A DNA stretch of 64,000 nucleotides from Actinoplanes sp. N902-109 (GTDB lineage: Bacteria > Actinomycetota > Actinomycetes > Mycobacteriales > Micromonosporaceae). Below the pieces are notes generated by a model. That model saw only the letters and a list, made by a program, of their open reading frames with translations. It ran no database searches and was not told the origin of the DNA. Below are positions 1 through 8,207 of this stretch, piece by piece (within the stretch, counting starts at the first letter, position 1; each line of letters starts with the position of its first letter). The stretch lies in the NCBI RefSeq assembly GCF_000389965.1, contig NC_021191.1:8061501-8125500 (forward strand), given 5' to 3'. A program made the translations under genes and the position numbers.

Positions 1-631
1 GCAGAAGCCGCCCGGCACCGGCGAGCGCTCGACGGACATCAGCATCGAGGACCACCTGCTGGTGGTCCGCAACATGATCCACGACAACATCGGCGACCGG
101 GCCGTCGTCGCCGCCTACGACACCGGCACGCTGCGTGAGCGGTGGCACGTCGACAGCACCGGCTTCGGCGGGTCGTACGGCTGCGGGCCGGTCATGTGTC
201 TCAACGACAGCGCCGGCATCTCCGGCTACGACCCGGCCACCGGTGCACGGCGCTGGCATCGGCCCGGCCTCGGCTACGCCATCCTGATCAGCCACGACCG
301 GCTCATCGTCGACGAGGGGCAGGACGGCACCCGGCACTCGGTGGTCGACGCCCGCACCGGCGCCACCCTGGCCGGGCTGGGCGACGGCATGGTGGTCTGG
401 GACTACGAGGACGTCGGCGAGCAGACGTACGTGCTCCGCCGCACCGCCGACCCGCCGGGGCTGACCGCCGTCGGCGAGGTGGACGGGCGCACCGGCAAGG
501 TGATCCTCCGCGGCACGGTCGACCAGGTGCAGGACTACGGCTGCCAGTCGGCCGGGGAGCTGCTGGCCTGCTCGACCGTCGACGGCCGGCTGACCATCAC
601 CGACATCACCCCGGTCACGGCCGGCGGCTGA
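1..631 (+). CDS. PQQ-type beta-propeller protein, 3' part
   Basis: The reading frame is open from the left edge (first full codon at base 2), so the N-terminus lies outside the window. About 209 residues remain. They carry blade-like repeats with the pattern of PQQ-binding-like WD40-fold proteins: a 'YDTGTLRERW' blade, then 'GYDPATGARRWH', 'VVDARTGATLAGL' and 'VDGRTGKVILRG'. Such domains act as protein-interaction or sensor scaffolds, often extracytoplasmic in actinobacteria. Two cysteine pairs (CGPVMC; CQSAGELLAC) could form disulfides, which fits export, but the signal region is not visible. The gene converges on prfA and the two 3' ends overlap by 17 bases. No specific function can be assigned. 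Confidence 0.75.
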   Translation, partial: QKPPGTGERSTDISIEDHLLVVRNMIHDNIGDRAVVAAYDTGTLRERWHVDSTGFGGSYGCGPVMCLNDSAGISGYDPATGARRWHRPGLGYAILISHDRLIVDEGQDGTRHSVVDARTGATLAGLGDGMVVWDYEDVGEQTYVLRRTADPPGLTAVGEVDGRTGKVILRGTVDQVQDYGCQSAGELLACSTVDGRLTITDITPVTAGG

Positions 632-1706
632 TCTCCGACTCGCCGGACAGCCGGGCGGCCCGGTCGGCCTCGGCCAGCGCGTCCAGCACCGCGTCCAGCT
701 CGCCGCCGAGCACCAGGTCGAGGTTGTACGCGGTGTAGCCGATCCGGTGATCGGTGATCCGGTTCTGCGGGAAGTTGTACGTCCGGATCCGCTCGGACCG
801 GTCCACCGTGCGCACCTGCGCCTTGCGCGCGTCGGACGCGGCGGCGTCGGCCTCCTCCTGCGCGGCGGCCAGCAGCCGGGCCCGCAGGATACGCATCGCC
901 TGCTCGCGGTTCTGCAGCTGGCTCTTCTCGTTCTGGCAGCTCACCACGATGCCGGTGGGCAGGTGGGTGATCCGTACGGCGGAGTCGGTGGTGTTGACGG
1001 ACTGGCCGCCCGGGCCCGACGAGCGGAACACGTCGACCCGGATGTCGCCCGGATCGATCTGCACGTCCACGTCCTCCGCCTCGGGCAGCACCAGCACCCC
1101 GGCGGCCGACGTGTGGATGCGGCCCTGCGACTCGGTGACGGGCACCCGCTGCACGCGGTGCACGCCGCCCTCCCACTTCATCCGCGACCAGACCCCGTGG
1201 CCGCCCTCGGGCATGCCCTTGGTCTTGACCGCGACGGAGACGTCCTTGACGCCGCCCAGATCCGACTCCTGCGCGTCGATCACCTCGACCACCCAGCCGC
1301 GCCGCTCGGCGTAGCGGGTGTACATCCGCAGCAGGTCCCCGGCGAACAGCGCCGACTCCTGGCCACCCTCACCGGCCTTGATCTCGACGATCACGTCCTT
1401 GGCGTCGTGCGGGTCGCGCGGGATCAGCATCTCGCCGAGCTTCTCCTCCAGCGGCGGCAGCGTGGCGGCGACCGCCTCCACCTCACCGGCGAACGAGGGG
1501 TCCTCGACCACCAGCTCCCTGGCCGCGGCCAGATCGGCGCGCGCGGCCTCCAGCTCGGTGTGCGCCGCATACACGGGCGCCAGCTCCGCGAAGCGCCGCC
1601 CGACCCGGCGCACCAGGGCCTGGTCGGAGTGGATGGAGGGGTCCTCCATCTGCTTCTCGAGCTGCGCGTACTCGTCCAGCAGCTGGCTGAGCCGGTCGTT
1701 GCTCAC
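615..1706 (-). CDS. prfA: Peptide chain release factor 1 (RF-1)
   Basis: 363 residues, the normal RF-1 length. It recognises UAA and UAG in the ribosomal A site and triggers peptidyl-tRNA hydrolysis. The codon-reading tripeptide is PVT at residues 189-191, inside the RF-1-type context VPVTESQGRIHTSA, which separates it from RF-2 (SPF). The catalytic GGQ is at 233-235 (SSGPGGQSVNTT). The ATG start begins MSNDRLSQLLDEY. It lies 64 bases downstream of rpmE across that gene's terminator, in the usual actinobacterial rho-rpmE-prfA order. Its 3' end overlaps the convergent propeller gene. prmC, often next in line, is absent here, so the operon is cut short or rearranged. Confidence 0.97.
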   Translation of the reverse strand: MSNDRLSQLLDEYAQLEKQMEDPSIHSDQALVRRVGRRFAELAPVYAAHTELEAARADLAAARELVVEDPSFAGEVEAVAATLPPLEEKLGEMLIPRDPHDAKDVIVEIKAGEGGQESALFAGDLLRMYTRYAERRGWVVEVIDAQESDLGGVKDVSVAVKTKGMPEGGHGVWSRMKWEGGVHRVQRVPVTESQGRIHTSAAGVLVLPEAEDVDVQIDPGDIRVDVFRSSGPGGQSVNTTDSAVRITHLPTGIVVSCQNEKSQLQNREQAMRILRARLLAAAQEEADAAASDARKAQVRTVDRSERIRTYNFPQNRITDHRIGYTAYNLDLVLGGELDAVLDALAEADRAARLSGESEISRRP

Positions 1707-1725
1707 GGTTCTCCCCTACATGCCA

Positions 1726-1762
1726 ACGGCGCCCGGCCCCCTGAACGGGAACCGGGCGCCGT
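1726..1762 (-). terminator. Stem-loop downstream of rpmE
   Basis: A perfect 11-base inverted repeat (ACGGCGCCCGG / CCGGGCGCCGT) with a 15-base loop lies between the rpmE stop and the prfA start, on the transcribed strand of both. There is no U-tract, as is common in high-GC actinobacteria. It probably attenuates or separates rpmE from prfA transcription. Confidence 0.7.
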
Positions 1763-1770
1763 GGAGGCCG

Positions 1771-1998
1771 TTACTTCTTCTTGGTGCCGCCGGCGTTGAC
1801 CTTCGCGTACTTCGCCTGGAACTTCGCGACGCGACCCGCGGTGTCCAGCACGCGCTGCTTGCCCGTGTAGAACGGGTGGCAGGCGCTGCAGGTCTCGACG
1901 CGGATGTCGCCCTTGGCGGTGCTGCGGGTCGTGAAAGTGCTGCCGCAGGAGCAGATGACCTCGGTCGAGGTGTACTCCGGGTGGATGCCGTTCTTCAT
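1771..1998 (-). CDS. rpmE: 50S ribosomal protein L31, zinc-binding type
   Basis: 75 residues beginning MKNGIHPEYTSTEVICSCGS, typical of bacterial L31. The cysteines CxC (residues 16 and 18) and CxxC (residues 37 and 40, CSAC) mark the zinc-containing (C+) form, as opposed to the cysteine-free paralogue made under zinc starvation. The C-terminus is lysine-rich (GGTKKK). It sits downstream of rho in the normal order, although an RNA-repair operon on the opposite strand has been inserted between them. A GC-rich stem-loop follows it. No Zur-type palindrome was recognised in the 190 bases upstream. Confidence 0.97.
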   Translation of the reverse strand: MKNGIHPEYTSTEVICSCGSTFTTRSTAKGDIRVETCSACHPFYTGKQRVLDTAGRVAKFQAKYAKVNAGGTKKK

Positions 1999-2189
1999 GT
2001 GTGCTCGGTCCCTCTCGATGATCAGGTCGCCGGGTCGCCCTGCCCGCTGGCGTGAACCGGAACCTTTGACTGGCCGATGAACCAGTCTGCCACGTGCCTT
2101 GCCCCCAGGAGAAATCAGGAGGCGGCAGCCGGTCCTTGGTCGATAACGTGAGCAGCCCTCAAGGCATTCCCACCGGAAGGAAAAGTGCC

Positions 2190-3224
2190 ATGACGCTGCT
2201 CGCGGACGTCTTTGACCCGGTCGATCTGACCGCGGCCCTCGAGGCGGGACACGTGCGCAGGCAGCGACACCCGTCCCGGCCGTACGTGATCTACAACTAC
2301 ACGGAGGCGTGCCAGTTCGCCGCCGCCTGGACGCCGGTCACGCTGGCCTGCCGTGGCCTCATCGCCGACATCGACGGGACCGTTCTCGCCCGGCCCATGG
2401 TCAAGTTCTTCAACCATGATCAACCGCAGGCGCCGACGATGGATCCTGCAGCGGAGGTTCGCGTAACGGACAAGGCCGACGGATCACTGGGCATCATCTA
2501 CCCGGACGGCGACCGCTGGGCGGTTGCCACCCGCGGGTCGTTCGCGTCGGAGCAGGCGTTGCACGCCACCGAGATCCTGCAGACCCGGTACGCCGGTTTC
2601 GCGCCGCCGCCGGGGCTGACCGTGCTGGTGGAGATCATCTACCCGGGGAACCGGATCGTGGTGGACTACGCCGGGATGGACGATCTCGTGCTGCTCGCCG
2701 CCGTGGACATCGCGACCGGACGCACGTACGGGCCCGACGCAGTGCCGGAGTGGCCCGGCCCGGTGATCCGGACGTTCGGGTATGCGAGCCTGGCCGAGGC
2801 GCTGGCCGCCCCGCCGCGGGACGGGCGGGAGGGGCTGGTCGTCCACTTCCCGGCGAGCGATACCCGGGTCAAGATCAAGTACGCGGAGTACGTACGGCTG
2901 CACCGGCTGGTGACGGGGCTCACCGACCGTACGGTATGGGAGATCCTGGTGGCCGGCGGTGACCTGGACGCGCTGACGGAACCGTTGCCCGACGAGTTCC
3001 ATGCGTGGGTCCGCGGGGTAGCCGGGAAGCTCATCGCAGCGGTGGAACGGATGGCGGAGGACGTGGAGAAGGAGTTCGCGGCGATCGTGGCGGACCTGCC
3101 CGGGGGCTGGACACGGCGGGAGTTCGCGGCTCGGGCCGTGCGCAGCCCGCACCGGGGGGCGTTGTTCCTGCGGCTCGACGGCAAGGACTACCGGCCGGGG
3201 TTGTGGCAGCTGGTGAAGCCATGA
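2190..3224 (+). CDS. T4 Rnl1-like ATP-dependent RNA ligase
   Basis: 344 residues from the ATG at 2190, chosen because GGAAGGA ends 8 bases upstream; the open frame runs 96 bases further up without a better ribosome site. Nucleotidyltransferase motifs are in order: conserved Arg upstream (CRGLIAD, 54-60), motif I KADGS with the adenylated lysine at about K95, motif IV EGLVVHF (214-220) and motif V VKIKYAEY (227-234). Spacing closely follows phage T4 RNA ligase 1 (KEDGS, EGYVA, KIK). The last 100 residues are helical-looking, like the tRNA-specific C-terminal domain of T4 Rnl1. Rnl1 enzymes seal 3'-OH/5'-phosphate RNA ends, classically in tRNA cut at the anticodon. The stop overlaps the next start (ATGA), so it is translationally coupled to the end-healing enzyme. 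Confidence 0.9.
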   Translation: MTLLADVFDPVDLTAALEAGHVRRQRHPSRPYVIYNYTEACQFAAAWTPVTLACRGLIADIDGTVLARPMVKFFNHDQPQAPTMDPAAEVRVTDKADGSLGIIYPDGDRWAVATRGSFASEQALHATEILQTRYAGFAPPPGLTVLVEIIYPGNRIVVDYAGMDDLVLLAAVDIATGRTYGPDAVPEWPGPVIRTFGYASLAEALAAPPRDGREGLVVHFPASDTRVKIKYAEYVRLHRLVTGLTDRTVWEILVAGGDLDALTEPLPDEFHAWVRGVAGKLIAAVERMAEDVEKEFAAIVADLPGGWTRREFAARAVRSPHRGALFLRLDGKDYRPGLWQLVKP

Positions 3225-4117
3225 CCAGACTGCTGATCACCCGGGGGCTGCCGGCCTCGGGCAAGACCACGTTCGCCCGCAAGTTGCAGCCGCAGGTCGT
3301 CCGGGTCAACCGCGACGACCTGCGGCGGATGCTGCACGGCCGGCGGCTCTACACGCAGTGGGCCGAGGGACAGGTGACGCACGCCCAGCGGGCCGCGGTG
3401 CAGGCGCTGCTGCGGGCACACGCGAGCGTGATCGTGGACGACACGAACCTGCGGCAGAAGACCGTGCGGGAGTGGGCCGAGCTGGCCGCCCGGTTCGGGG
3501 CGTCGTTCGAGGTGCACGACTTCACCGACGTGCCGGTGGAGGAGTGCATCCGGCGCGACACCGAGCGGCCCGAGGACGACCGGGTCGGCGCCGAGGCCAT
3601 CCAGCGCATGCACGACCGCTATCTGAAGGGCCGCAACCTGCCGCTTCCGGTGCCGTACGTGGAGCCGGGCGGCCCGGGCACCGGCTACGCACCCGACCCC
3701 GGGCTGCCCGCGGTGGTGCTGGTCGACATCGACGGCACGGTGGCGCTGATGCGCGACCGGAGCCCGTACGACTGGAGCCGGGTGGGCGACGACGCGCCGA
3801 ACCCCGCGGTCATCGCCGCAGTCCGGGCCATGCACGCCGCGGGGAACGCGATCGTGTTCTGCTCCGGGCGCGACGAGGTGTGCCGCACCGAGACCGAGGC
3901 CTGGCTGGATCTTTACGTGAAGGTGCCGTACGAAGGACTATTCATGCGACCGGCCGGCGACAGTCGCAAGGATGCGATCGTGAAACGGGAGATCTTCGAC
4001 CGGGAGATCCGCGACCGCTGGCGGGTGGTCGGCGTGTTCGACGACCGGCAGCAGGTGGTGCGCATGTGGCGCGAGCTGGGACTCACGGTGTTCCAGGTGG
4101 CGGAGGGGGACTTCTGA
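3221..4117 (+). CDS. Polynucleotide 5'-kinase / 3'-phosphatase
   Basis: 298 residues, almost exactly the length and domain order of T4 Pnkp (PseT). The N-terminal P-loop kinase has Walker A GLPASGKTT (residues 9-17) and an NRDDLR segment (30-35) matching the catalytic aspartate region. The C-terminal HAD phosphatase has the DxDGT nucleophile motif (VDIDGTVA, 168-175), followed by 'FCSGRDE' and 'VFDDRQQVV' as later HAD motifs. The family converts 2',3'-cyclic-phosphate/5'-OH breaks into ligatable 3'-OH/5'-phosphate ends. It lies between two ligases with overlapping stop/start codons on both sides (ATGA at 3221, TGATG at 4115), so end healing and sealing are made as one unit. Confidence 0.92.
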   Translation: MTRLLITRGLPASGKTTFARKLQPQVVRVNRDDLRRMLHGRRLYTQWAEGQVTHAQRAAVQALLRAHASVIVDDTNLRQKTVREWAELAARFGASFEVHDFTDVPVEECIRRDTERPEDDRVGAEAIQRMHDRYLKGRNLPLPVPYVEPGGPGTGYAPDPGLPAVVLVDIDGTVALMRDRSPYDWSRVGDDAPNPAVIAAVRAMHAAGNAIVFCSGRDEVCRTETEAWLDLYVKVPYEGLFMRPAGDSRKDAIVKREIFDREIRDRWRVVGVFDDRQQVVRMWRELGLTVFQVAEGDF

Positions 4118-4749
4118 TGTCCGGGCAGGTGGGCAAGTATCCGCGGACTTTTCACCTGCCCGACTCCCCCGGCGCGACCAAGGACGACAAGGTGCAGCAG
4201 GACCTGTCGTGGCTCGACGGGGAACTCGTGGTCACCGAGAAACTCGACGGCGGCAACCTGACTTTCACCCGCGATGCCATGTACGCCCGGTCGCTCGATT
4301 CCGGGACGAATCCGTGGGACGTGCCGGCGAAGGCGTTGTGGGCGATGACCGCCTACCGCATTCCGGACGAATGGCGGGTCTGCGGCGAATCGATGTGGGC
4401 CCGGCGCAGCATCGGGTACACGGAACTGCCCGGGGTGTTCATTGTCTTCGGCATCTGGGACGAGACGAACACGCTGCTGGGCTGGGACGACACGGTGGAC
4501 TGGGCGCAGCGGCTGGAACTTCCGGTGGTGCCGGTGCTGTATCGCGGCGGCAGTCTGAGCGAGGCCCGCGCGGCGTGGGCGCTCCGGCATTCGCCGGAGA
4601 CTTCCGAGGGCTTCGTGGTGCGCAGCGCCGGCCGCATTCCCGCCGACGAGTTCCCCGTCAAGGTCCTCAAATGGGTACGCCCGCAGCACGTACGCACCGA
4701 GGCGTCCTGGCGGCACCGCGACGATTTCGCCACCAACGGTTTCGCTTGA
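4117..4749 (+). CDS. Second, minimal ATP-dependent RNA ligase
   Basis: 210 residues, only the nucleotidyltransferase core. Motif I EKLDGGN puts the likely adenylated lysine at K42. RSLDSGTNPWD (59-69) resembles the region before motif III, FGIWDE (111-116) motif IIIa, EGFVVRS (164-170) motif IV and VKVLKWVR (181-188) motif V. It belongs to the broad RNA_ligase/Rnl2-like superfamily, unlike the Rnl1-type enzyme two genes upstream, and lacks any obvious C-terminal domain. The start overlaps the kinase-phosphatase stop as TGATG. The pair of ligases may divide substrates (for example tRNA loop versus nicked duplex); that is inference. The operon ends in a strong shared stem-loop. Confidence 0.85.
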   Translation: MSGQVGKYPRTFHLPDSPGATKDDKVQQDLSWLDGELVVTEKLDGGNLTFTRDAMYARSLDSGTNPWDVPAKALWAMTAYRIPDEWRVCGESMWARRSIGYTELPGVFIVFGIWDETNTLLGWDDTVDWAQRLELPVVPVLYRGGSLSEARAAWALRHSPETSEGFVVRSAGRIPADEFPVKVLKWVRPQHVRTEASWRHRDDFATNGFA

Positions 4750-4760
4750 ACCGCGGCACG

Positions 4761-4798
4761 GAGAAGGGGCGGTCACCGATCGGTGGCCGCCCCTTCTC
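4761..4798. terminator. Bidirectional terminator between RNA-repair operon and rho
   Basis: A perfect 12-base inverted repeat (GAGAAGGGGCGG / CCGCCCCTTCTC) with a 14-base loop containing ACCGATCGGT lies exactly between two convergent genes, so it can serve both strands. Confidence 0.85.
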
Positions 4799-4806
4799 GT
4801 GGGTTG

Positions 4807-6888
4807 TTACTCGCCGGGTGTGCTCTTCGCGATCTGCATGAGGAACTCGACGTTGGTGCGGGTCTGCTTGAGCCGGTCCAGCAGCAGGTCGAGCGCCGCC
4901 GACGACTCCAGTGAGCTGAGCACCTTGCGCAGCTTGTGGACGATCGCCAGCTCCTCCTTGCCGAGCAGGATCTCCTCCTTGCGCGTGCCGGACGGGTGCG
5001 TGTCGATGGCCGGGAAGGTACGCCGGTCAGCGATCTTGCGGTCCAGCTTGAGCTCGGCGTTGCCGGTGCCCTTGAACTCCTCGAAGATGACCGTGTCCAT
5101 CATCGAGCCGGTCTCGACCAGCGCGGTGGCGAGAATGGTCAGCGAGCCGCCGTTCTCGATGTTGCGCGCCGCGCCGAGGAACCGCTTGGGCGGGTAGAGC
5201 GCCGTGGAGTCGATACCACCGGACATGATGCGGCCGGAGGCCGGCGCCGCCAGGTTGTACGACCGGCCGAGCCGGGTCACCGAGTCGAGCAGCACGACCA
5301 CGTCGTGGCCCAGCTCGACGAGGCGCTTGGCCCGCTCGATCGCCAGCTCGGCGACCGTGGTGTGGTCCTGCGGCGGCCGGTCGAACGTGGCCGCGATGAC
5401 CTCGCCCTTGACCGAGCGCTGCATGTCGGTGACCTCTTCGGGCCGCTCGTCGACCAGCACGACCATCAGGTGGCACTCGGGGTTGTTGTGCGTGATGGCG
5501 TTGGCGATGGCCTGCAGCACCATCGTCTTGCCGGCCTTCGGCGGCGAGACGATCAGGGCCCGCTGGCCCTTGCCGATCGGCATCACCAGGTCGATGACCC
5601 GGGTGGTCAGGATGTGCGGCTCGGTCTCCAGCCGCAGGCGCTCCTGCGGGTAGAGCGGGGTGAGCTTGTAGAACTCGGGACGCCGGCGGGCCTCGTCGGG
5701 TTCCATCCCGTTGATGGTGTCGAGCCGCACGAGCGGGTTGTACTTGTCGCGGCGCTGCTCACCACCATCGCGCGGCGCGGAGCGCACGGCACCGGTGACC
5801 GCGTCACCGCGGCGCAGCCCGTGCTTCTTGACCTGCGACATCGACACGTACACGTCATTGGGGCCGGACAGGTAGCCGGTGGTCCGCACGAACGCATAGT
5901 TGTCGAGCACGTCGAGGATGCCGGCGACCGGCACGAGCACGTCGTCCTCGCTGACGTGCGGCTCGCGGCTGTCGCGGCCACCGCCCTCGCGGCCGCCGCC
6001 ACCCTCGCGGCCGTCACCGTCGCGGTCGCGGCCCCGGCGGCGGTCACGGAAGCGGCTGCGCCGGCTCCGGCGGCCGCCCTCGCCACCATCGTTGTCGTCA
6101 TCGTCGTGACCGTCGTTGCGCGGGCCGCGATCGTTGCGGTCACCCCGGTCGTTACGGTCATTCCGGTCGTTGCGGTCGGACCGGTCGTTGCGCTCGCTAC
6201 GGTCGCTACGGTCGCTGCGCTCGCCACGGTCGCTGCGGTCGCTGCGGTCGCTGCGCTCGCCGTCGCCGCGCTGCTGGTTGCGCTGGCGGTCGCGGTTGCG
6301 CTCGCCCCGCTCAGGCCGGTCGCCGCGCTCCGGGCGCTCACCGGTCTCGGTGCCCTCGGTGCGGGTGTCGCCCTGCTCGCGGGGCTCACGGGTGTCGCGG
6401 TCGGCACGCTCGGCCCGGTCACCGCGGTCCTGGCGGTCGCGGCGGCTACGGCGGCCCTGCTCCGGCTCGGCCTGCTCGGGGGCGGGCGCGGCCTGCTCGG
6501 CAGGCGCGGCGGAGACCACGATCTCCTGCTGCACCGGGGCACTCTGCACCGGCTCGGCAACCGGCGCCGGCGGGGCCTCGACGGCCGGGGCGGCTGCGGT
6601 GGCGGTCGCCGTGCTGCTGCCACGGCGCGATCGCGGGGCGCTCTCGGTGACCGCGCCGTTGGCCGGGGCGCCGCCGTTCTGGCGCTCCGAGATCGCGGTG
6701 ATCAACTCACCCTTGCGCATCCGGGCGGTGCCGGAGATGCCGAGGGACGCGGCGAGGCTCTGCAGCTCGGGCAGCAGCATCGCGGACAGCCCCGTGCCGC
6801 CACGGCGGCGCTTGGTGACAGCCGCGGTGGTGGCGCCGTCATCAGCGACGTCAGAAACACCCGACGTCACGTCGGTGGTGTCGCTCAA
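4807..6888 (-). CDS. rho: Transcription termination factor Rho with long disordered insert
   Basis: 693 residues from a TTG start at 6888, chosen because GGAAGGA precedes it and translation begins LSDTTDVTSGVSD; the upstream in-frame extension is unlike Rho. Rho is a hexameric RNA-dependent ATPase that ends transcription. A Rho N-terminal fold occupies about residues 33-72. Then come some 250 low-complexity residues, first Ala/Pro/Glu-rich, then dominated by DRS/DRN/DRG triplets. The RNA-binding OB domain follows (DNYAFVRTTGYLSGPNDVYVSMSQ), then the ATPase with P-loop SPPKAGKTM at about 448-456 and DSVTRLGRSYN. E. coli Rho is 419 residues, so the insert accounts for the extra length. Such inserts are known in actinobacterial Rho and bind RNA. 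Confidence 0.97.
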   Translation of the reverse strand: MSDTTDVTSGVSDVADDGATTAAVTKRRRGGTGLSAMLLPELQSLAASLGISGTARMRKGELITAISERQNGGAPANGAVTESAPRSRRGSSTATATAAAPAVEAPPAPVAEPVQSAPVQQEIVVSAAPAEQAAPAPEQAEPEQGRRSRRDRQDRGDRAERADRDTREPREQGDTRTEGTETGERPERGDRPERGERNRDRQRNQQRGDGERSDRSDRSDRGERSDRSDRSERNDRSDRNDRNDRNDRGDRNDRGPRNDGHDDDDNDGGEGGRRSRRSRFRDRRRGRDRDGDGREGGGGREGGGRDSREPHVSEDDVLVPVAGILDVLDNYAFVRTTGYLSGPNDVYVSMSQVKKHGLRRGDAVTGAVRSAPRDGGEQRRDKYNPLVRLDTINGMEPDEARRRPEFYKLTPLYPQERLRLETEPHILTTRVIDLVMPIGKGQRALIVSPPKAGKTMVLQAIANAITHNNPECHLMVVLVDERPEEVTDMQRSVKGEVIAATFDRPPQDHTTVAELAIERAKRLVELGHDVVVLLDSVTRLGRSYNLAAPASGRIMSGGIDSTALYPPKRFLGAARNIENGGSLTILATALVETGSMMDTVIFEEFKGTGNAELKLDRKIADRRTFPAIDTHPSGTRKEEILLGKEELAIVHKLRKVLSSLESSAALDLLLDRLKQTRTNVEFLMQIAKSTPGE
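6111..6262 (-). repeat. 9-base repeats encoding Rho Asp-Arg-Asn/Ser triplets
   Basis: On the + strand the unit is close to GGTCGTTGC or GGTCGCTGC, repeated about 16 times with a few breaks. It encodes the DRN/DRS/ERS triplets of the Rho insert. Tandem units this short are prone to slippage, and loss or gain of 9 bases keeps the frame. Confidence 0.8.
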
Positions 6889-7193
6889 TGGATTCCTTCC
6901 GTCGAAAAAACCAAGACCACCCGGGTCTGCAGCCTGGTGGCCGGGTGCCCTCGGTGCCCGCTTCGCACCTGCGGCGCGGGGGTTGTGCAGCACGGCAGCT
7001 CGACGGTGTCCCGCCCTGTCAATCCCGGATTGGAGGTGACAGGTAGGTCTCGGCGAGTGCAGCGATCTGCGCTTCCGCTGCCCGGCGTGTGCCTTGAAAG
7101 AATTGAGACGAGCCAGATCGGCATAAGTCTCGGGGGTGCGCGCCGAACCGCAGAGATCGCTTGCTTCGCGGGTGTGCTAGGTCTTGAGCGTAG
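6889..7193. other. Intergenic leader between thrB and rho
   Basis: 305 bases without a convincing gene. A 79-codon leftward frame overlaps the rho start but has no recognisable content. The region presumably carries the rho promoter and a 5' leader. A TTGACT hexamer on the minus strand (7192-7197) lies at the thrB stop, but I could not pair it with a good -10 element. No terminator for thrB was seen. Confidence 0.5.
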
Positions 7194-8129
7194 TCAACTC
7201 TGGCGACCTGCGGCAACAGGGTCCCACTCGGCGTGTTCCACCATACTCCCTCCGGCAAGGGCTCCGGTGACATCCACGCCCAACGTCTCGGCGCGCCATG
7301 CCGAACCGGGATGGAAATCGCCGGGCACCGGCCCGAACGCGAGCACAGTGGGGCCGGCCCCGCTGACCACGGCGGGCACCCCGACCGAGCGCAAGGCCGC
7401 GACCAGCGACGCCGTCCCGGGCATGCCCTCGGCCCGGTAACCCTGGTGCAACCGGTCCTCGGTCGCGGTCAGCAGCAGCTCAGGGGCGTGTTGCAGGGCA
7501 TGCACCAGCAGCGCGGCCCGCCCGGCGTTGAACGCGGCGTCCGCGTGCGGAACCCCGGCCGGCAGCGCCGCCCGGGCCGTCGCGGTCAGGCCCCTCTCCT
7601 CCGGTACGAAAATAATCGGCTGCACGCCCGCGGCCACGCGCAACTTCGCCGCGCGGGCCCCGGCCGGCTCGGTCCACGCGATGGTGAAGCCGCCCAGCAG
7701 ACAGGGCGCCACGTTGTCCGGATGACCCTCCAGCCGCGCGGCGATACGCAGCGCGTCCTCGTCGCTGATCTGCTCGCGCACCAGCCGCCGGGCGAGCTGC
7801 ACCCCGCCGACGATGGCCGCCGACGAGGAACCCAGCCCGCGAGCCTGCGGGATCCGGTTGACACACTCGACAGCCACCCCGGCCGGACGCCCGCCCAGCT
7901 CGTCGAAGGTCGCCAGCATCGCCCGCACGACCAGGTGGGTCTCGTCGCCGGGCAGCTCACCGGCGCCCTCGCCGGTGACCGTCACGGTGAAGCGGTCGCC
8001 GGTGACCCGGGCGGACAGATCGTCGTAGAGGCCGAGGGCAAGCCCCAGCGCGTCGAAGCCGGGACCGAGGTTGGCGCTGGTCGCCGGCGTACGCACCCAC
8101 ACCGGCTCGGAAACGAAGGTCACGCCCAT
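7194..8129 (-). CDS. thrB: Homoserine kinase
   Basis: 311 residues, GHMP kinase superfamily, normal length. It phosphorylates homoserine with ATP, the step before threonine synthase. Visible motifs are the N-terminal VRTPATSANLGPGFDALGLAL and the phosphate-binding loop PQARGLGSSSAAIVGG at about residues 91-106. The late GHMP motif is SVGVPAVVSGAGPTVLAFG. It normally follows thrC directly, but here 5.3 kb of unrelated transport and regulatory genes separate the two. It therefore probably needs its own promoter or readthrough from the MFS gene 78 bases upstream. Confidence 0.96.
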   Translation of the reverse strand: MGVTFVSEPVWVRTPATSANLGPGFDALGLALGLYDDLSARVTGDRFTVTVTGEGAGELPGDETHLVVRAMLATFDELGGRPAGVAVECVNRIPQARGLGSSSAAIVGGVQLARRLVREQISDEDALRIAARLEGHPDNVAPCLLGGFTIAWTEPAGARAAKLRVAAGVQPIIFVPEERGLTATARAALPAGVPHADAAFNAGRAALLVHALQHAPELLLTATEDRLHQGYRAEGMPGTASLVAALRSVGVPAVVSGAGPTVLAFGPVPGDFHPGSAWRAETLGVDVTGALAGGSMVEHAEWDPVAAGRQS

Positions 8130-8207
8130 GGCCTCACCTTAGGGCACTTCCACGTGGTCTCCTTCCCGCGCCGCAGGCCCACTACCAGCCCCGCACGTTT
8201 CAAGTGA

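Noticed and set aside
6111..6262. CRISPR-like or promoter repeats
   Set aside because: The 9-base period is the coding sequence of Asp-Arg triplets in Rho.
4936..7440. 834-codon + strand open frame across rho
   Set aside because: It is antisense to rho, whose motifs and codon pattern are clear; the peptide is low-complexity Ala/Val/Leu/Arg.
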